Positions 58,557 through 64,000 of a stretch of 64,000 nucleotides of DNA are shown piece by piece; positions within the stretch are counted from its first letter, which is position 1, and every line of letters starts with the position of its first letter. The position numbers and the translations under genes were made by a program. Location: assembly GCA_029851415.1 (NCBI GenBank), contig CM056744.1, forward strand, positions 61,093,172-61,157,171, written 5' to 3'. The notes below the pieces were generated by a model. The model worked only from the letters and a program-made list of their open reading frames with translations. It made no database searches and was not told the origin of the DNA. This DNA comes from Eretmocerus hayati. Its lineage: Eukaryota > Arthropoda > Insecta > Hymenoptera > Aphelinidae.

Positions 58557-58816
58557 GAATTTTTTCATCTCTTGGCCAATCTTTCAATAAAAAATTGAAA
58601 AATCCAAAAAAATAAAAAATCCCTTCGTGATGCAGCCACTATAAAAGTGGAGCCTCGAAGGTCGCAGTTTGACATTTGTCAAACTGTGATCGTCGCCTGA
58701 GCGCGACGATTATAAGTGGCTCGAAAGGACGATAAATTCATTCATTAAATGTATTTCATCAAATCGAGCGATAGAGTCGAAATATCGATGAGATCTACCT
58801 TATCGGTATAATTTGC

Positions 58817-58830
58817 ATGATTTGAATTTT
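58817..58830 (+). repeat. 14-bp direct repeat, right border of the array
   Basis: ATGATTTGAATTTT, identical to 47,962-47,975. The unit itself has a similar but shorter GCATATTTGAAT at this point, so part of the match could be ancestral. Confidence 0.65.
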
Positions 58831-60730
58831 GTTGAACCACATTGAAAAGTACCATATCATCGTTTCCAAGTCATTTTAAAATTCTGTAGAACTTATTCTA
58901 ACTAAACCTATGAAATGGAAGGAGACGAGAGGGGAGAGTTAGGCAGATGTCCCGTCTCTGTTGAATTTTATTAAGTTATCCAATACACATATTCTTATTT
59001 TACAATTTTTGGAAAATTCTATAATTTTTTACAAACAACATAAAATCAAATATGATATCACCTAAATTGAATATTTTTAAATCATTCAAAATCACCCGCA
59101 GTACGTCTTCTCATCGACAATGATGGCATCCCAATTTTGCTTCTTGATTCGCTGTTGAGTTAGTTATCCAATGGACTATGGGGATACAGTTCTTTCCGTC
59201 CTCAATGGTGCTGCGGGATGGAAAAATCAATATTGCGGATTATTTTTCTATCACAAAATAATTGGATTCATTTGTGTGAATATGTGCATATATGAATATG
59301 TGTGGGAGTGTGTGGTTGTGTGTATTTATGTGTGTGTCTGATGAAATTATGAGGAAAGTTGTGTGTATAGTTTCTGGATATTGAAAATGTTCGTGTATGT
59401 GCATGTATGGGTGGGTGAGTGAGTGAGTATGTATTGGAACAATTATTGCGTGTCTGTTGATTGATATATAAATTATATCAATGTTCATCAATTATTTGAA
59501 AGAATATATAAATAACTTACCAGTGCAGCTTTCCAATATGATTCTTGACCAGTTCCAGGGGCTAAGTTATTCTCTTCCATCCTCTGATTAATCAACTGTT
59601 GGCAGGATGTACACTGAGTTATATGCTGCAATCAAGTCAAATGAAAGTTATATTATTGTTCAGGGGATGATTCAACCTGTTGGTGTGTTAGTGAATTGTG
59701 AAGTAGTTATATTTGTATGTTCATGAATGAGCGTGAATAATTGTGAGTGTATGTGTGTGTGTGTGTGTGTGTCTGTAACTGTGTGTGTTCGTATGATTTA
59801 ATACAAGTGAGTGTGCTAGATTGAATTTCTCATGTTGAGTGATTTATATTAATCAATCATTCTGTTATTATTGGAGTAATCAATAAAAAAATGACTTTTT
59901 AAAATAGTTGATTTATTCACTTACCAATGTAATATCCTTTGATGATCCTTGAATCTCTTGTGTTAAAATGTTAATCTCCTCTGCGGTCTTCTAATGTCTC
60001 TTCTGTACAGTTTTTCAAGACTGTTGGATACTAAAACGATATATCATTATTTAAATTATTTGTTTGAATATTCATATATATTAAATGTTTTTTGAGTAAT
60101 TACTCACGTATGAACCTTTTTGTGATATACCTCGATCGAACTCATAGCTCCTGGGGGTTGGCTCTCGAAGTGACTTCTCGATCACCAGGAGCGGCATCGA
60201 CTTCACCCTTCGATGGGTTGAGACAGACTGGCCTTGCTCGACGCTTTAACTTCATATATATATCTTCAGCTTCCTCTAGTGACTTTTATGATAAATGTTG
60301 TCGCGTGTATCTGAATACTTACTGTATCTCCAACTATCTTATCATCTAAGATTATCTTGAAGGTATCTTTAGATCATCTTTTCATCTAAACGTCATCTTT
60401 GGGTTATCTTTTCATCTTTTTGTTATCTTTGAGTTATCTCATCATTTTCTTCATTTTTCTTCACTAGAATTTCATTTGATGATTCTTTCTTCAGATGATT
60501 GATTGAATTGAATTGATTGAGTTAACATTGTTTGAAAACTTCACTTTTGAATACAAAAATGAGCAAATTGTTTTCAAAAGATGTAAAAACAACAGTTTTA
60601 TCGAACGTTATAAAGTTTTTTTTTAACAGAGGTCAGAAATCATTCACAATTTCTTTGCGGATGCTTTCATTAATCAATTTTTTGATGATTTTACAAAATC
60701 AAAGATTTGGTATTAAATGATTTCGAGTGA
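58831..60730. other. non-coding right flank with TG-rich tracts and ATCATCTAAG-type repeats
   Basis: TG-rich stretches lie at 59,270-59,430 and a (TG)n run at about 59,751-59,771. TATCTTT/CATCTTTT repeats related to those at 46.3-46.45 kb lie at 60,335-60,480. No believable gene. Confidence 0.6.
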
Positions 60731-61540
60731 CACCTTTAGAGCTTCCGTACAAATCCATCCAACATTTGCGGTATTGGTAGAGTTGGTACTCCAACCAATC
60801 AACTTCTACCGAAGAATTGACGAGAGCTGAAATAATTAGAAGTCAATCAAAACTTCGTATTCCCGGATCCTGCATACCGGGTCACTCACGTGGGGTGAGT
60901 AGAATATCATGGGTGTCATGAGTGGGCGCGTGCATGGATTGGTGGATGGACGAATATACGGAAGGGTGGTCTGGTCCGGCCTGAACCGGTCGAGTACGGA
61001 CTGAGAGTTTTTTTACGGTATTGTTCGGTCTGTTGCAATCTTGCAAGGTTTTGTACGGTCCGATTCGGTCTGGTACAAGATCACTGAATTCAAAAGCCAA
61101 ATGTTCAATTCCACAAACGAACATACTTACATACCTTATACAGATAGCAAGATGAGTACCGAATCTGCGATGCCACTCAGAGACAGCTCTGAACAATCGT
61201 GCCAGACCGTACGAAACTGTACAAGATCGTAACAGACCGGACTAGATCGAAAGAAACAATAGTAGACCTCTTACACCGTACTCGACCGGATTAGTTCAGA
61301 CCAGACCATTCATCCATATACTCATTCATCCACTAAGATTCATGCGCCCACCCAAGACACCCGTTATATTTTACCACTTTCACATAAGCAACTCAGTATG
61401 CGAGATCCGGGAATACAGAGTTTTGATTGGCTTCGAATTATTCCAACGTTGTGACTTTCTCATCAAGTCAAGAGGGTGTTGTAGTACCTACTTCATTGAT
61501 TCCGCAAATGTTGGAAAGATTTGTACGGAAGCTTCGAGGG
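60730..61540. mobile_element. diverged foldback element, ~810 bp
   Basis: Outer pairs include CAATCAAAACTTCGTATTCCCGG (near 60,844) against CCGGGAATACAGAGTTTTGATTG (near 61,408), and GTGGGCGCGTGCATG against CATGCGCCCAC further in, around a centre near 61,135. Many TACGGTC/GACCGTA and CCGGTCGAG strings lie between. Arms are imperfect; no target duplication was resolved. Confidence 0.7.
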
Positions 61541-61799
61541 ATCCAATTGAATGGAATCGATGGTATTCTTTGGATTGAGATGAAGAGGAAACATGATATT
61601 CTCCTATCAAATCGATCGTACTGAATAGAAAGAAGCCGAGCGAGCGTTAGCAAGCAAGGCAATACCGCTAGTTTTTCATGATATAATGAAAATAATTTCA
61701 TACGTTTATTCAAATTTTGTTATGAAATCCATCCACATATACTATTCTATTGTATCCCTGAATGATATCGAATAATAATATATTGATTACCGTAAAATA

Positions 61800-62145
61800 A
61801 TACCCGAGAAAAATTTTTTGAAGAAAATTTCGAGGGAAAACGGAATAATATGGTTTCATAGGTAACACGAAAACTCAAAAACGCTCTGATAGATTATTCT
61901 CAAACTCTGTGGGTTGATTACAAAGTCTCTTACGCTGAGGCCAGTAAGTTTTGAGCATCATTTGATGAGTATTCTTCGACTTATGAACTTTTTTATGACA
62001 AATTTTTAATTTTCATTGGAAAAACATATTTTAAGAATGATTTGGAATTCCTAGTCCTACTTAAAAAAATTTTCAGAGACGTAATCTTTCATGTTTTTGA
62101 GGTGCTGAATAGATTGGTTGGAACGAAATTTTGATGAAATGTCAT
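61800..62145 (-). repeat. repeat B, minus-strand copy, truncated by a non-LTR element
   Basis: Reverse complement of about 17,160-17,500 (GGTAACACGAAAACTCAAAAACGCTCTGATAG and TTTTTGAGGTGCTGAAT blocks). It ends where the 3' tail of the non-LTR retrotransposon begins. Confidence 0.85.
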
Positions 62146-62442
62146 AGAATAGAATAGAATAGATAAACTTTTTATTCGCCAATTGGCAGAAAACATCAAT
62201 CGATCCAGTAGACATATACAAACATATCGTTAAACTTTCATTTTGGTCAAGGAGTATCACAGTAGTGACTAGTCATTCATGAGAAAACATAATATACATA
62301 ATATTCAAAATGAGAGAAAATGGAACATTTTACGTAAAATGCAACGTGAACACGGGCTACATTTATTACTTCGATATTTAAAAATCATAGTTGTGTTGCT
62401 GAACATCAGTCTGAAGGAAATCTCTCAATTTTCGAAAAGCCC
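62146..62442 (-). other. 3' untranslated end and tail of a non-LTR retrotransposon
   Basis: On the minus strand the element runs on after its last stop to AATAAA (62,171-62,176) and then a tail of TATTC repeats (62,146-62,165), as seen in CR1-like and related elements that end in short tandem repeats rather than poly(A). Confidence 0.8.
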
Positions 62443-64000
62443 TTAAAGATTGAAAAATTGCCCGTCGTCCACATTGATCCGCGTAGGAGGAAGGGTCATT
62501 AAGAAATCTCTTACTGCCCCTTTGAACAGAGGAAGTTCCTTAACTTGCCGGAGGCCAAGAGGCAGAGAATTCCAGAAACGAGCGCATTGACTTTGAAAAG
62601 ATCTCATGCCGTAATTGAGGCGCATTCTTGGAACCTCAAACTCTTGAGCTCCTGCCTCACCTCGCTGAGGGTGCCCAGATTAGTACCTGGTGAACATCGC
62701 AGCTAGGTAGCCAGGTTCACCCATATGCACGATCTTGTGCATCAACAGAGCTGCGAAGTACATTCTCCGCGAATCAGTACGTAACCAATCAAGGCGCTCC
62801 CTGTACGAGGTGATATGTTCACTCTTCTTAATTCCAAAGATGTATCGCATACATGAGTTACTCAGTCTTTGCACCCGCGCTCTCATCTCGTCAGTGGCGT
62901 CTAGATACACGACTGTGCAGTGGTCCAGGTGTGGTTAGACAAGAGTCTTGACCAGTCGAATCCGGAGAGCCTCAGTGGTGCATGCCCTCATGAACCGCAA
63001 ACCGTGGAGGGCTTTGTTCACTTTCTTTGTGACTTGATTGATGTGCGGTTTCCATGATAATTCACTGTCCAATGTCACACCGAGGCTCACGACAGGGTCA
63101 CTGAAAGGGACAAAAACTCCTTCCTATATCTCAACCTCCGGCAGAGCCATCCTCTTGAGACCTGCGATATTCCTATCAGAGGCGAAAAAGATTGCTTTAG
63201 TTTTACCGGCGTTGAGACGCAGACCGGAGTGCTGAGCCCACGCAGCAACAAGTCTCCCGATTTCTCCCAGCCGAGCTATTCCCTCTATGATGTTCTCTTT
63301 CTCAACTTGGAGATAGATTTGGAGGTCGTCCGCGTAGAAAAGATAATTCACCGATTTCCCGTTTAGCAGCTCAGGAAGATCGTTGACATATAAGCTAAAA
63401 AGTAGAGGCCCGAGTACTGAACCTCGTGGAACGCCCAGATTGGTTGTGTGCCAGCCAAAATTTCCCTTTTTCGAAGTTACTATTTGGGTGCGGTCCTGCA
63501 GGTATGATTTAATCCACAGTAGGGCTGATCTCGAAAAACCAAGGTGTCGAAGTTTACTCAGTAGCTTTAATGGTGAAATTGTGTCAAAAGCCTTGCTGAA
63601 GTCAAAGAGAAAGAGTAAAGTGATCTTTTTCCTATCGATTCCGATTCTAATGTCGTCGGTCAGCTTCAGCAGGGCGGTCTGAGTGCTGTGGTGTTCCTTG
63701 AAACCAGTCTGGAAGCTACCTAACAAATTTCTTCTCTTCAGGTACTCCGTGATCTGGTCGTGTGCAATTCTTTTCAGAACCTTCGAGAGGAAGCACAGCA
63801 GTGCAATGGGACGAAAGTCCGTGACCGCTGCTGGAGCTGCAGTCTCTTTCAACGCAATCAGCTGCGCTTGCTTCCAAGCCTTAGGAAAAGTGGAGTGAGC
63901 GAAAGAGGAGTTGAAGATATGTATTATAAGATCACCTAATGCCGCGAGAGCCTTTGCGATTACCCTTTGAGGGATCCCATCAACCCCACGGGCCTGCGAG
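62443..64000 (-). pseudogene. non-LTR retrotransposon reverse transcriptase (CR1/Jockey-like), three premature stops, 5' end outside the window
   Basis: A single frame enters from the right edge. It shows a GVDGIP block (about 63,975), FPKAWKQAQLIALKE, DFRPIALL, GFKEHHSTQTALL, the catalytic LFDFSKAFDTI block, GVPRGSVLGPLLFSLYVNDLP and the catalytic FYADD motif, then a LGVTLDSELSWKPHI thumb block and a C-terminal CARFWNSLP segment typical of these clades. Stops interrupt it in frame at 63,124-63,126 (TAG), 62,935-62,937 (TAA) and 62,680-62,682 (TAA). No frameshift was seen, so decay is limited. The enzyme would copy element RNA at a nicked target. Confidence 0.9.

Larger units (their letters stand above)
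55510..58816 (+). repeat. tRNA-like tandem array, plus arm, 7 units plus a partial one
   Basis: Inverted relative to the minus arm and even more homogeneous: all seven spacings are 428 bp, and all spacers are of the GCGACC type when read in the minus-arm sense. One private change, CAACAAAAAATTG for CAATAAAAAATTG, lies near 58,158. The arm ends inside a unit after GGTATAATTTGC, at the 14-bp border repeat. Confidence 0.97.

Noticed and set aside
48136..58590. Two dozen near-identical 65-83 codon frames in the array
   Set aside because: They run straight through the tRNA-like gene and terminator in each unit and repeat because the DNA does. No protein features.
47976..58816. CRISPR-like array
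   Set aside because: The whole 428-bp unit is conserved, with no short repeat alternating with unique spacers. The genome is eukaryotic and no cas gene is present.

Overview
The window looks like a repeat-rich, AT-biased, non-coding-dominated piece of an animal genome, most likely an arthropod (probably insect). The reasons are non-LTR reverse transcriptase remains ending in a short (TATTC)n tail, an LTR retroelement with a tRNA primer-binding site, many foldback elements and MITEs, GA and TG microsatellites, and tRNA-like genes with Pol III A/B boxes and T-run terminators. I see no bacterial operon, no CRISPR array and no convincing host protein-coding gene. Species is not assigned.

Layout. 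1-625: a block of a ~230-bp satellite. 640-21,200: non-coding DNA holding seven inverted-repeat (foldback or MITE) units, a GC-rich island, an ~88-bp minisatellite invaded by a MITE, broken arginine-rich reading frames, a truncated non-LTR reverse transcriptase fragment, and one copy of a repeat here called B. 21,297-45,532: a complete, very young LTR element of 24,236 bp. Its two 1,644-bp LTRs have equal length and I found three differences between them; they begin TGTGA and end TCACA and are flanked by TGTG on both sides. The element sits inside a second copy of repeat B, and the B copy near 16.8 kb is the matching empty site. Its interior holds a primer-binding site, a ~500-bp tandem repeat, about 10 kb of the ~230-bp satellite in two opposed orientations, two different gag-type genes (the first cut by a foldback element), a degraded glycoprotein-like stretch and no detectable polymerase gene. 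It therefore appears to be a giant non-autonomous element.

45,533-60,500: the second half of repeat B, then a pair of short related sequences that look like a structured RNA, then a 10.8-kb array of ~428-bp units. Each unit carries one tRNA-like gene (arginine-tRNA related), a Pol III terminator and a hairpin-rich spacer. Seventeen units lie on the minus strand and seven on the plus strand, head to head, so the array is a large palindrome. Its turning point lies inside the anticodon arm of two truncated tRNA copies. A 14-bp direct repeat flanks the whole array.

60,500-64,000: another foldback unit, a minus-strand copy of repeat B, and a minus-strand CR1/Jockey-like non-LTR retrotransposon whose 3' tail enters that B copy. 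Its reverse transcriptase frame runs off the right edge and carries three premature stops.

The most unusual features are the giant two-gag, satellite-bearing LTR element and the palindromic tRNA-like array. Both are recent by sequence homogeneity, and both should be checked against assembly error.
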